A DNA stretch of 46,713 bases from AB-137-C09 sp964645625 (GTDB lineage Bacteria > Pseudomonadota > Zetaproteobacteria > Mariprofundales > Mariprofundaceae), in contig CAZYAI010000016.1 in NCBI GenBank assembly GCA_964645625.1, positions 1 through 46,713 of the forward strand, written 5' to 3'. A program made the translations under genes and the position numbers. A model generated the notes under the pieces. That model saw only the letters and a list, made by a program, of their open reading frames with translations, searched no databases and had not been told where the DNA came from. Of this stretch, positions 1-6,352 are shown piece by piece (position 1 is the first letter of the stretch; each line of letters opens with the position of its first letter).

Positions 1-25
1 ATAACTTATAGAGCTTTATCCACAG

Positions 26-175
26 TTAAATACTGCTTTTGTCGTGTACAGAGAGATCACCTATATCATCACGCGCCATTAAATCTGTGTACAACAACGC
101 CGCTTCTTCATACTCCCCAGCAGAAACAGCCTTACGTGCTTTACGCATTATTACTGGAACACTCATCCCCTCCAT
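26..175 (-). CDS. Small hypothetical protein, 49 aa
   Basis: A 49-residue reading frame that I do not recognise. The start at 175 is chosen because a strong GGAGGGG ribosome site lies 6 nt upstream; ATGs at 181 and 166 are in the same frame but badly spaced. The middle (ARKAVSAGEYEEAALLYTDLM) has the helix-turn-helix rhythm of a single TPR-like hairpin, and no signal peptide or membrane segment is visible. It lies just downstream of the orphan antitoxin and its broken toxin on the same strand, so it may be read through from that promoter. The strong ribosome site is the main reason to think it is translated; function unknown. Confidence 0.45.
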   Translation of the reverse strand: MEGMSVPVIMRKARKAVSAGEYEEAALLYTDLMARDDIGDLSVHDKSSI

Positions 176-225
176 GCTCATCCCCTCCGTTTTTTATTCA
201 TAGAGACCTACTGTAATTATTGCTA

Positions 226-270
226 CCCCGTCTTGAAAGGAAAGCCACGATCATATTCCCTTTCAAGAAA
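226..270. repeat. Inverted repeat made of two REP-like arms
   Basis: Arms TCTTGAAAGGAA (231-242) and TTCCCTTTCAAGA (256-268) face each other. The left arm with its flank (CCCCGTCTTGAAAGG) matches the short arm found at 3924-3942, 6193-6210, 6317-6336, 28084-28101 and 28296-28313. It sits exactly where the toxin remnant stops resembling a toxin, so insertion of this repeat may have truncated that gene (inference). Confidence 0.5.
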
Positions 271-333
271 TCATTCGCAAGCTTCCTTGCATCTTTGTAA
301 GCCTATTTTGTATAAAAATAGTTCCCAATTCAC
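252..333 (-). pseudogene. Remnant of a Txe/YoeB-family toxin gene
   Basis: A GTG at 333 overlaps the antitoxin stop as GTGA, the usual coupling of these pairs. Translation from it reads VNWELFLYK. The next frame, from about position 302, then reads AYKDARKLANDFLKG. Together these match the N-terminus of Txe/YoeB toxins (W-x-L-x-Y-x-K-x-A-x-K-D-A-x-K-L-A). A one-base shift near 303-309 separates the halves, and the conserved C-terminal part with the catalytic residues (RRINxxHRLVY in the family) is missing. The gene is therefore both frameshifted and truncated. Confidence 0.72.
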
Positions 334-572
334 CAATCTAACACCTTGGAGCAAGAAAACAGCTCTTCATTCATCCCCGCTTTAATCGATTCAAGCATAT
401 TAGGTATGGAGAGCAAATATACTGTTTCAGATATAGCGCTCCAATCCTCTTCTGACAGAAGTACTGCATTACCTCTTTTCCCTGTAATCATAATGGGCTG
501 ATGTGTTTGCATGGTTTCGTCAATCAACGCATATAAATTGGTGCGTGCGTCTGTAACATTCAAAACAGTCAT
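330..572 (-). CDS. Phd/YefM-family antitoxin (orphan)
   Basis: An 80-residue protein of the Phd/YefM fold. The N-terminal half (TVLNVTDARTNLYALIDE, then HQPIMITGKRGNAVLLSEEDWSAI) is the DNA-binding and dimer part typical of YefM; the C-terminal tail (MLESIKAGMNEELF) is the flexible toxin-binding region. Such proteins neutralise a YoeB-type mRNA-cleaving toxin and repress their own promoter. The start is supported by AGGGGG 6 nt upstream. The downstream toxin is only a broken remnant, so this is probably an orphan; it could still repress its promoter or neutralise a related toxin elsewhere. An imperfect dyad around 619-642 could be its operator, but I cannot confirm that. Confidence 0.85.
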   Translation of the reverse strand: MTVLNVTDARTNLYALIDETMQTHQPIMITGKRGNAVLLSEEDWSAISETVYLLSIPNMLESIKAGMNEELFSCSKVLDW

Positions 573-675
573 ACAACACCCCCTAGATCCCTATTTTTAG
601 ACAGGCTCTTGGCGCAAAAGTGCTACACTTATTTGCACACTTTATCAACCATAAACAAAAGGTTAGGCAAAATCA

Positions 676-2157
676 CTACCGTCCATACAACTGAATCATG
701 GCACGAAGCTGCTGCCAGCATGCGGCATCATGATCGGGTAAACGCGCTAATTGCCAACACCAATTATTTTTGATGGTACCAGGCGTGTTGAAACGAGCGG
801 AACTGGGGAGAGCCAGCAAATCTTGCATGGGAATAATCGCCAACTCCGCTGTAGAAGCCAATGTCGCACGAATGAGTGCCCACGGCATGGCTTCGTCATT
901 GCAAGCCAAGTAGTCACAGACATGTTGACGGACGTGCGGCTCAGTACTTTTGTACCAACCCATTGTAGTATCATTATCATGCGTCCCAGTGTAGGCGACG
1001 CTGTCAGCTTCGTGGTTGTGCGGCAAATAAGGGTTATTGGCATCACCGCCAAAGGCAAAATGTAAAATCTTCATTCCTGGAAGATGGAAGGCGCGCCGCA
1101 AGGCGGTGACCTCCTCGGTAATCAACCCCAAATCCTCAGCAATCAATGGCAGCGTTCCCAATGCGTCATGCAAGCTTTGCAGCAAGGCTGCGCCCGGTGC
1201 TGTATGCCATTCGCCGATGCGTCCATCTGGCTGATCACCTGGGATTGCCCAATAAGCCTCTAAGCCTCGGAAATGATCAATGCGCATCCAATGCATGCGG
1301 CGCAATTGGTGCGCTACCCGCTGTTGCCACCACGCGAAATCATCTTTTGCCATCACATCCCAACGGTAGAGTGGATTCCCCCAACGTTGACCCGTAGCAG
1401 AAAAATAGTCAGGCGGCACTCCTGCAACATGGGTGCAAATACCAGCCTCATCTAAGGTAAATAACGATGTATTCGACCATACATCGGCAGAATCATGGGC
1501 AACATAAATCGGCAGATCGCCAAACAGAATAACCCCTCGCGCATCGGCGTGTTGCTTCAATGCCTGCCATTGACGGTCAAATATAAATTGTTCAAAACAG
1601 CATTGTTGGAAGCGTTCAGGGTAGTTGCTTGCCACCGCCTGCCATAAGCTGCCATGATGCTGCTTCCATTGTGCAGGCCATTGCCACCACGCAGCATTAT
1701 GATGCGCCTGTTTAAGTGCGCTAAAGGCCGCAAAATCATTGAGCCAATGCTGTTGCTGTTGTTGAAAAGCTGCCCATGCTTGTTGTAATGATGCGTCATG
1801 CTCCATACAAGCAAAAAAACGTGTCGCAGCAATGCCACGCGCAGCATCTGCCGTACAATCACCCGCAATCACCTGTGCCAGTTCATCTTCATGCAACCAT
1901 TGCGCTTGCGTCACATCACGCAAATCAATCAACTCAGGATTAGCAGCGAAGGTGGACAATGCTTCATACGGTGAACCATGACCGTGGGTTGGTCCCAAGG
2001 GTAAAAACTGCCATACGCGGCAAGCGTTATCGGCCAACTGGTCAATAAACGCCAAAGCCTCTGCCCCACATACGCCGTGAGCGAATGGGCTAGGTAGCGA
2101 TGTTACATGCAGCAATACACCAGCGCGCCGTGTGCCGTGAACGGCTTGGGCACTCAT
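676..2157 (-). CDS. malQ: 4-alpha-glucanotransferase (amylomaltase, GH77)
   Basis: A 493-residue cytoplasmic GH77 enzyme that transfers alpha-1,4-glucan segments between maltodextrins, feeding maltose/glycogen metabolism. The family signatures are in order: GDLPIYVAHDSADVW (213-227), MRIDHFRGL with the nucleophile Asp294, IAEDLG with the acid/base Glu341, and GTHDNDTT with the transition-state Asp394. The length is that of the short amylomaltase type, without the long N-terminal part of E. coli MalQ. The start ATG overlaps the stop of the upstream GH57 gene (ATGA, 2154-2157), so the two are translationally coupled and probably act on the same storage glucan. No regulator is visible nearby. 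Confidence 0.95.
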   Translation of the reverse strand: MSAQAVHGTRRAGVLLHVTSLPSPFAHGVCGAEALAFIDQLADNACRVWQFLPLGPTHGHGSPYEALSTFAANPELIDLRDVTQAQWLHEDELAQVIAGDCTADAARGIAATRFFACMEHDASLQQAWAAFQQQQQHWLNDFAAFSALKQAHHNAAWWQWPAQWKQHHGSLWQAVASNYPERFQQCCFEQFIFDRQWQALKQHADARGVILFGDLPIYVAHDSADVWSNTSLFTLDEAGICTHVAGVPPDYFSATGQRWGNPLYRWDVMAKDDFAWWQQRVAHQLRRMHWMRIDHFRGLEAYWAIPGDQPDGRIGEWHTAPGAALLQSLHDALGTLPLIAEDLGLITEEVTALRRAFHLPGMKILHFAFGGDANNPYLPHNHEADSVAYTGTHDNDTTMGWYKSTEPHVRQHVCDYLACNDEAMPWALIRATLASTAELAIIPMQDLLALPSSARFNTPGTIKNNWCWQLARLPDHDAACWQQLRAMIQLYGR

Positions 2158-3845
2158 GCATTACCTCGGCGCATGGATCCGCCACCTTCAGCACCTGCGC
2201 CCCCCAAAGAAATCGTCGCATTCAAACTTGCTGGTGGTGTGCGTTGCAATAAGGTGTACAAACGACGTAAGTGTTCACGATACAAGCGATCAAAGTCTTG
2301 CACGATGTCAGAGGCGTTGTAGTCGCCGAACCACCAAAACCAATCCGAACCTTCACAAATACGCAACTGCGCTGCCGCTGCCGCTTGCTGGGCATCATCT
2401 AAAGATGCAATGGCTTCGTCATAGACCATTTTTGCTTCAACCAGCAATTCCCACGCTCGGGTTTTGGCACGGTCACCAATCCATGTCGATAAATTACCAT
2501 AAACCCAAGATCCCGCCGTTAACGATGCTAAACGCTGAGGGCTGGGTGCAGTAGGCAAATAATCGCTGAATGTCGTCATGCAATAATCAGGATGCTCAAC
2601 CACGGCTTGGTACAATGCCGTTAAGAAAGGAATACCGTTTTGGTAATAATGCTCCCACGCATTTTCGCCATCCATAATGATCGAAACCACAGGTGCTTTC
2701 ATACCCTTAGTACGTTCACGAATCAACGACAGTTCGTGCATAAAATTGGCAACGGCATCGTTGGTATCCCACGTTTTGTACTGGAAACCAATGAGGTCGG
2801 AAAGGTGGTCATCACGGAAGAAACAGGCTAATCGACGTTCGCCCTCACCCGCCAACCACGGTTGATACAAGGCTTGAGGATCATCATTGCGCACATTCTT
2901 TTTAAGCGAATTATGCAAAATACCCTCACCAGTCGCGCACCAATCAAAACCTGCATCAGCGAGCAAGCCCAGTGTCGCGTCAGAAACAGCACCTTCAGCA
3001 GGCCAACAGCCCTGTGCAGGATGATTAAAATACGCTTGATGACTGGCTTGTGCCAATGCGATATGCTCTTCCGCTCGTGCCTGCGCGCCTGGGTAGGCAG
3101 TGGCTGGAATTAACGCATCGGGAATGGTTTCCCGTGCGGTGTTAAAATCCAACATCAGCGGGATAATCGGATGCGCATACGGCGTGGTGGTTAATTCGAT
3201 CTTACCTGCTTCGTGTAAAGCACGGTAACGCAGCGGAACTTCGGCAATCAGTGTGGCAATTAGGCTGAGCAAATCGCGGCGGTCTTGCAGGGTGAACTGC
3301 CGCTCTTTTTCAAACAAGCGGCGTGCCACGTAATGCGGTGTGCGAGTCGTCTCTGCCAGCCAACCTAGGTGATACCACGTGACCAAATCACTGAAGTAGT
3401 CATTGGATAAATACGATTCATCAGGATGCGATTGGCAATGTTCTGCCAAATGCCATAACCGTGAATAGGCTGGGTAGCGGTGTAAATTATTACCATGTTC
3501 CAAACGGAAACAGCTTTTGAGTAAATCACGGCGTTGTTCCGCGCTGTAGGCTTCGGCGCAGACCAAAGCATCCAACAACGGGTCGTGCATGGTGTCTGCT
3601 TTGCCATCAAGGTAGGCGCGAATATGCTGCGTGTATTCCTCTAGCTGCACCGTCAACGAAGGTACGTAATTAACGACGGCACGTGCACCTGGAACGGACT
3701 CTAACACGGCTGCCATATCGGTATATTCTTTCATGGCATGCAAATACACCCACGGCAGGTGGTAATCCCCTTGTTCGGCATCACGGTAAAATGGCTGATG
3801 CATATGCCAATAAAAAACAACACTCAACGGCTGGGCTGTGGTCAT
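2154..3845 (-). CDS. Glycoside hydrolase family 57 protein
   Basis: A 563-residue GH57 enzyme acting on alpha-glucans. Conserved regions are present: HMHQP (14-18), the TTTPYAHPIIPL strand (219-230), CWPAEGAVS with the probable nucleophile Glu284, and IIMDGENAWEHY with the probable acid/base Asp392. GH57 includes amylases, pullulanases, branching enzymes and glucanotransferases, and I cannot assign the exact reaction. The reading frame is open to a TTG at 3890, but I use ATG 3845 because AAAGGA lies just upstream and the HMHQP motif then falls at the usual distance from the N-terminus. No signal peptide is visible, so the substrate is likely intracellular glycogen or maltodextrin. It is the first gene of an operon with malQ. 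Confidence 0.9.
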   Translation of the reverse strand: MTTAQPLSVVFYWHMHQPFYRDAEQGDYHLPWVYLHAMKEYTDMAAVLESVPGARAVVNYVPSLTVQLEEYTQHIRAYLDGKADTMHDPLLDALVCAEAYSAEQRRDLLKSCFRLEHGNNLHRYPAYSRLWHLAEHCQSHPDESYLSNDYFSDLVTWYHLGWLAETTRTPHYVARRLFEKERQFTLQDRRDLLSLIATLIAEVPLRYRALHEAGKIELTTTPYAHPIIPLMLDFNTARETIPDALIPATAYPGAQARAEEHIALAQASHQAYFNHPAQGCWPAEGAVSDATLGLLADAGFDWCATGEGILHNSLKKNVRNDDPQALYQPWLAGEGERRLACFFRDDHLSDLIGFQYKTWDTNDAVANFMHELSLIRERTKGMKAPVVSIIMDGENAWEHYYQNGIPFLTALYQAVVEHPDYCMTTFSDYLPTAPSPQRLASLTAGSWVYGNLSTWIGDRAKTRAWELLVEAKMVYDEAIASLDDAQQAAAAAQLRICEGSDWFWWFGDYNASDIVQDFDRLYREHLRRLYTLLQRTPPASLNATISLGGAGAEGGGSMRRGNA

Positions 3846-3921
3846 GGTAAATCCTTTGGGTAATGAAGTGGCAAGTAAGTGATAAAACAAAAGGCAGCAA
3901 TTCTCATGATGATACTTTAGC

Positions 3922-4020
3922 CCGTCCCTTTTAAGACGGGACGCATGTACACGTCAAGACCATCATGTAGATTATGGTTGAGGTGCGAAACCCAACTTTA
4001 AAGCATCATAAGTTATTTAG
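3922..4020. repeat. MITE-like repeat, truncated copy
   Basis: This stretch aligns with 6193-6292 over about 98 nt. Shared blocks include the arm CCTTTTAAGACGGGACGCATG, ATCATGTAG, GTTGAGG, CGAAACCCAACTTTAAA and ATAAG. It has the left arm and centre but not the right inverted arm seen in the 6193-6336 copy. The first part is itself a small dyad (GTCCC 3924-3928 / GGGAC 3938-3942). No coding capacity. Confidence 0.65.
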
Positions 4021-4050
4021 GCGATGCGGCATCTTGTCTTGCGTCCGTTC

Positions 4051-4080
4051 TCTGGATTGCGGATCAAGTCCGCAATGACG
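4051..4080. repeat. REP-type hairpin (ATTGCGGA...TCCGCAAT)
   Basis: Stem ATTGCGGA (4056-4063) pairs with TCCGCAAT (4069-4076) around a 5-nt loop. Read on the minus strand it encodes VIADLIRNPE, the usual mistranslation of a palindromic repeat found scattered through many proteobacterial genomes (recalled, not searched). It lies next to the truncated MITE copy, as repeats often cluster. Confidence 0.7.
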
Positions 4081-4126
4081 TGGTTTCGGCTTTCAATGTT
4101 ATAATGAGAAATACTAAACAAAGGCG

Positions 4127-4152
4127 AAAAACAGAGGGCGGGCAACCCTCTG
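4127..4152 (-). terminator. Rho-independent terminator of ppa
   Basis: A 7-bp stem CAGAGGG/CCCTCTG (4132-4138 with 4146-4152) with a 7-nt loop, followed on the minus strand by TTTTT (4131-4127). It begins 13 nt after the ppa stop. Confidence 0.8.
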
Positions 4153-4164
4153 CTTAGCTTTATC

Positions 4165-4695
4165 CTATTTCTCTTTGGCGCGTGCGATGGATTCCACCAC
4201 TTCTTTTCGAGCTTCTTCAGCATCGCCCCAACCCGTCACTTTCACCCATTTATTAGGCTCTAAATCTTTGTAATGCTCAAAGAAATGGCGAATCTGGTCG
4301 GTTAGAAACCCTGGTAAATCATCAGGGGATTTGATGTCATCAAATACAGGCTTGAGCTTTGATGAGGGTACAGCCAAAACTTTGGCATCCATACCTGCTT
4401 CATCTTCCATTTGTAGTACGCCAACAGGGCGACAGTTAATCACACAACCAGGGATTAACGGGAAGTTACTTACCACCAATACATCAACAGGATCACCATC
4501 ATCAGACAAGGTATTAGGAACAAAGCCGTAGTTGCAAGGGTAATGCATGGCGGTGTGCATGAAGCGATCAACAAAAATCGCTCCTGATGCTTTGTCCAAC
4601 TCATACTTAATAGGGTCAGCATGCTGTGGTACTTCGATGACAACGTTGATGTCTTCAGGGGCGTTATTACCAGGTGCAATTTTTGAAATATCCAA
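4165..4695 (-). CDS. ppa: Inorganic pyrophosphatase (family I)
   Basis: Soluble Mg-dependent pyrophosphatase that splits PPi to two phosphates and drives biosynthetic reactions in the cytoplasm. The signature DDGDPVDVLV places metal-binding aspartates at 66, 68 and 71, with YELDK, FVDRFM, CRPVGVL and HFFEHYKDLE as in E. coli Ppa. The start is a TTG at 4695. GGAGG lies 6 nt upstream, and this gives 176 residues, the E. coli length. The frame stays open to 4905, but that extension would run into the divergent DUF6765 gene and has no family resemblance. A single-gene unit with its own terminator. Confidence 0.95.
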   Translation of the reverse strand: MDISKIAPGNNAPEDINVVIEVPQHADPIKYELDKASGAIFVDRFMHTAMHYPCNYGFVPNTLSDDGDPVDVLVVSNFPLIPGCVINCRPVGVLQMEDEAGMDAKVLAVPSSKLKPVFDDIKSPDDLPGFLTDQIRHFFEHYKDLEPNKWVKVTGWGDAEEARKEVVESIARAKEK

Positions 4696-4862
4696 TGGAA
4701 TCCTCCGTAATTCAGTGATAGCTAAACTAATCAGCGCGCCATTGTAAGAACAATATGCACACAGTAAACGATGAATACCAGCATAACATGGACGCGAAGA
4801 AAACAACGCGGCATGATTGCGATGTACAGGATTGATGAATATTGCATGCATCGGAGGAATAT

Positions 4863-5882
4863 ATGGATATTGAGTTTCATTATTGGATGACGGGGTTGAT
4901 TGCACTGAGGGCTGGTTTTAACGACGCTGAAGCACAGACCATTGCTTATGCCTCAGAATTTGTGGATGAAAATGATGTTTGTTTACGCATCCAAGACCGT
5001 AGTGGCAAACACAAAGATTACCGCAACTTCATCAGTCAAACCATGAATATTACCAAACCTAAAAATACATTATTGCGTATTTACCCAATGTTTCATTTCA
5101 TCCCAGGTGAACCCGACGCTATAACAGCTCGCCGTCGCGATGGCTGTATGCATTTACTGAACACCACCCCCAACAGTGAAAATGCCAATCGCATTTTAGA
5201 TGCTGCATTTACAGCCCACGAAGATACGCGTTTGTACCGCATCGGTATTGCCAGTCATGCTTATGTGGATACGTGGGCGCATCAAAACTTTGTCGGTTGG
5301 GACGATCACTTCAATAATATTGGGCATGACCCAAAGCCTAATATTGGTCATGCCGATGGCGAACACCACCCCGATTGGGTCAGTCATATATGGATTGACG
5401 AACGCTTGGTTGAATCCGATGTAAGCAATAAAAACCGCTTTCTTTCTGCTGCTGAAGCACTCTACCTTCGCTATTGCCAATGGCTTGCCACACAAGGACG
5501 CGAAGACCGCAGTCAACAATGGGCAGCCTTAGAGGATGAGTTAAACCTTGTTATGGGAGCCACCTATACAGGTAATCGTATTCGTTATGAAGATGTTCGC
5601 CTCGAAGGTTATCGTCGTCGTCTGAAGTGGGATGACTTTGATGAACGGAAATGGTTTGATGAGGCGATTGATAGTAAAATCCATGGCTTGCGTGATAGTC
5701 ATGATGGTATCAAGGCGATCTTTACGCACTTCCAAGATGAATATTTTTGGCATGATATTGATACTTACCAAAGCAGTGATTGGTATCGATTCCAACAAGC
5801 AGTCAAAGAACATGAACGTTATGCTATTGAAGTACTCACCCCAACCTTCCATCAAATGGGTGTTGATTTACGGGTGGTATGA
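4863..5882 (+). CDS. DUF6765 family protein, zinc-phospholipase-C-like
   Basis: A 339-residue soluble protein I assign to DUF6765 from its opening MDIEFHYWMTGLIALRAGF. Possible metal ligands recur as in zinc-dependent phospholipase C / P1-nuclease folds: His6, His78, and the helix SHAYVDTWAHQNF (131-143) with His132-x3-Asp136-x3-His140, then GHADGEHHPDW (162-172). Most of it looks alpha-helical. No signal peptide or membrane segment is seen. The start at 4863 follows GGAGGA; an upstream frame opening at 4842 is not needed. It overlaps the next gene, a phospholipase A2-like protein, by ATGA, so the two are probably made together. Enzymatic activity and substrate are inference; the family is uncharacterised as far as I know. 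Confidence 0.75.
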   Translation: MDIEFHYWMTGLIALRAGFNDAEAQTIAYASEFVDENDVCLRIQDRSGKHKDYRNFISQTMNITKPKNTLLRIYPMFHFIPGEPDAITARRRDGCMHLLNTTPNSENANRILDAAFTAHEDTRLYRIGIASHAYVDTWAHQNFVGWDDHFNNIGHDPKPNIGHADGEHHPDWVSHIWIDERLVESDVSNKNRFLSAAEALYLRYCQWLATQGREDRSQQWAALEDELNLVMGATYTGNRIRYEDVRLEGYRRRLKWDDFDERKWFDEAIDSKIHGLRDSHDGIKAIFTHFQDEYFWHDIDTYQSSDWYRFQQAVKEHERYAIEVLTPTFHQMGVDLRVV

Positions 5883-6184
5883 TGGCTGAACTTCCGCAAG
5901 ATCAAGATGAACCGATTAAACCTTTTGTTACCGACCAATGCACCCTGTTCCCCGATGGTGAATGGGGTGGTTGCTGCGTCGAACATGATCGTGCCTATTG
6001 GCGCGGTGGCACGCGCCAGCAACGACGGGAAGCAGATATTGAACTCATGCGCTGCGTGGCTGCGCGTGGTCATCCGTGGATTGCAATGGTGATGTATGCA
6101 GGTGTTCGCATGGGTGGCACACCGTGGTTACCAACAGCATGGCGCTGGGGCTTTGGCTATAAGTTCCCGCGTGGTTATCGTTGA
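5879..6184 (+). CDS. Small phospholipase A2-like protein
   Basis: A 101-residue protein (100 if the second ATG at 5882 is used). It contains CCVEHDRAYWRGG (32-44), the Cys-Cys-x-x-His-Asp core of the phospholipase A2 active-site helix, with His36 as the catalytic base and Asp37 as the likely calcium ligand. Asp53 in the next helix could be the Asp that supports the histidine. Cys21 and Cys59 could pair with the CC doublet. The C-terminus is Trp- and Gly-rich (GGTPWLPTAWRWGFGYKF), perhaps membrane-active. No signal peptide is seen, which is odd for a disulfide-type PLA2. It is translationally coupled to the DUF6765 gene, giving a two-gene unit with two lipase-like folds. Lipase activity is inferred from the motif only. 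Confidence 0.7.
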   Translation: MMAELPQDQDEPIKPFVTDQCTLFPDGEWGGCCVEHDRAYWRGGTRQQRREADIELMRCVAARGHPWIAMVMYAGVRMGGTPWLPTAWRWGFGYKFPRGYR

Positions 6185-6192
6185 AAAAGACA

Positions 6193-6336
6193 TCCTTTTC
6201 AAGACGGAACGCATGCACAGTACAATACACATCATGTAGGTTGTAGTTGAGGCACGAAACCCAACTTTAAAACGTCCATAAGATATTGGCTCTTTTGTTG
6301 GGTTTCGTGCTACGTTGTCCCGCCTTAAACGGGAGT
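6193..6336. repeat. MITE-like element with nested inverted repeats
   Basis: A 144-bp element filling the gap between the PLA2-like gene and the histidine kinase gene. The outer arms TCCTTTTCAAGACGGAAC (6193-6210) and GTCCCGCCTTAAACGGGA (6317ff) are imperfect inverted repeats. Inside is a perfect 14-bp stem, GCACGAAACCCAAC (6252-6265) with GTTGGGTTTCGTGC (6297-6310). The left two thirds match 3922-4020. No transposase; it may also act as a bidirectional terminator for the two convergent genes. Confidence 0.7.
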
Positions 6337-6352
6337 TCATAATGATGGACGG

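Larger units (their letters stand above)
3846..4164. other. Intergenic region between ppa and the GH57 gene
   Basis: About 320 bp with no convincing gene. It holds the GH57-malQ leader, a truncated MITE-like repeat (3922-4020), a REP hairpin (4056-4076) and the ppa terminator (4127-4152). The frame at 4017-4223 on the minus strand is the translated repeat (HVIADLIRNPE) running into ppa in the wrong frame, not a gene. Confidence 0.8.

Noticed and set aside
16..24. Exact DnaA box TTATCCACA at the window edge
   Set aside because: A single box without neighbours, AT-rich unwinding region or dnaA/dnaN genes is not evidence for an origin.
747..2554. Several 60-130 codon frames opposite or inside malQ and GH57
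   Set aside because: They are shadows of the real genes, with no ribosome sites or recognisable protein features.
4017..4223. Minus-strand frame of 68 codons
   Set aside because: It is the translated REP hairpin running into ppa in the wrong frame, with no ribosome site.
4696..4905. N-terminal extension of ppa
   Set aside because: The extension has no family resemblance, crosses the divergent gene start, and TTG 4695 has a strong ribosome site at the right length.
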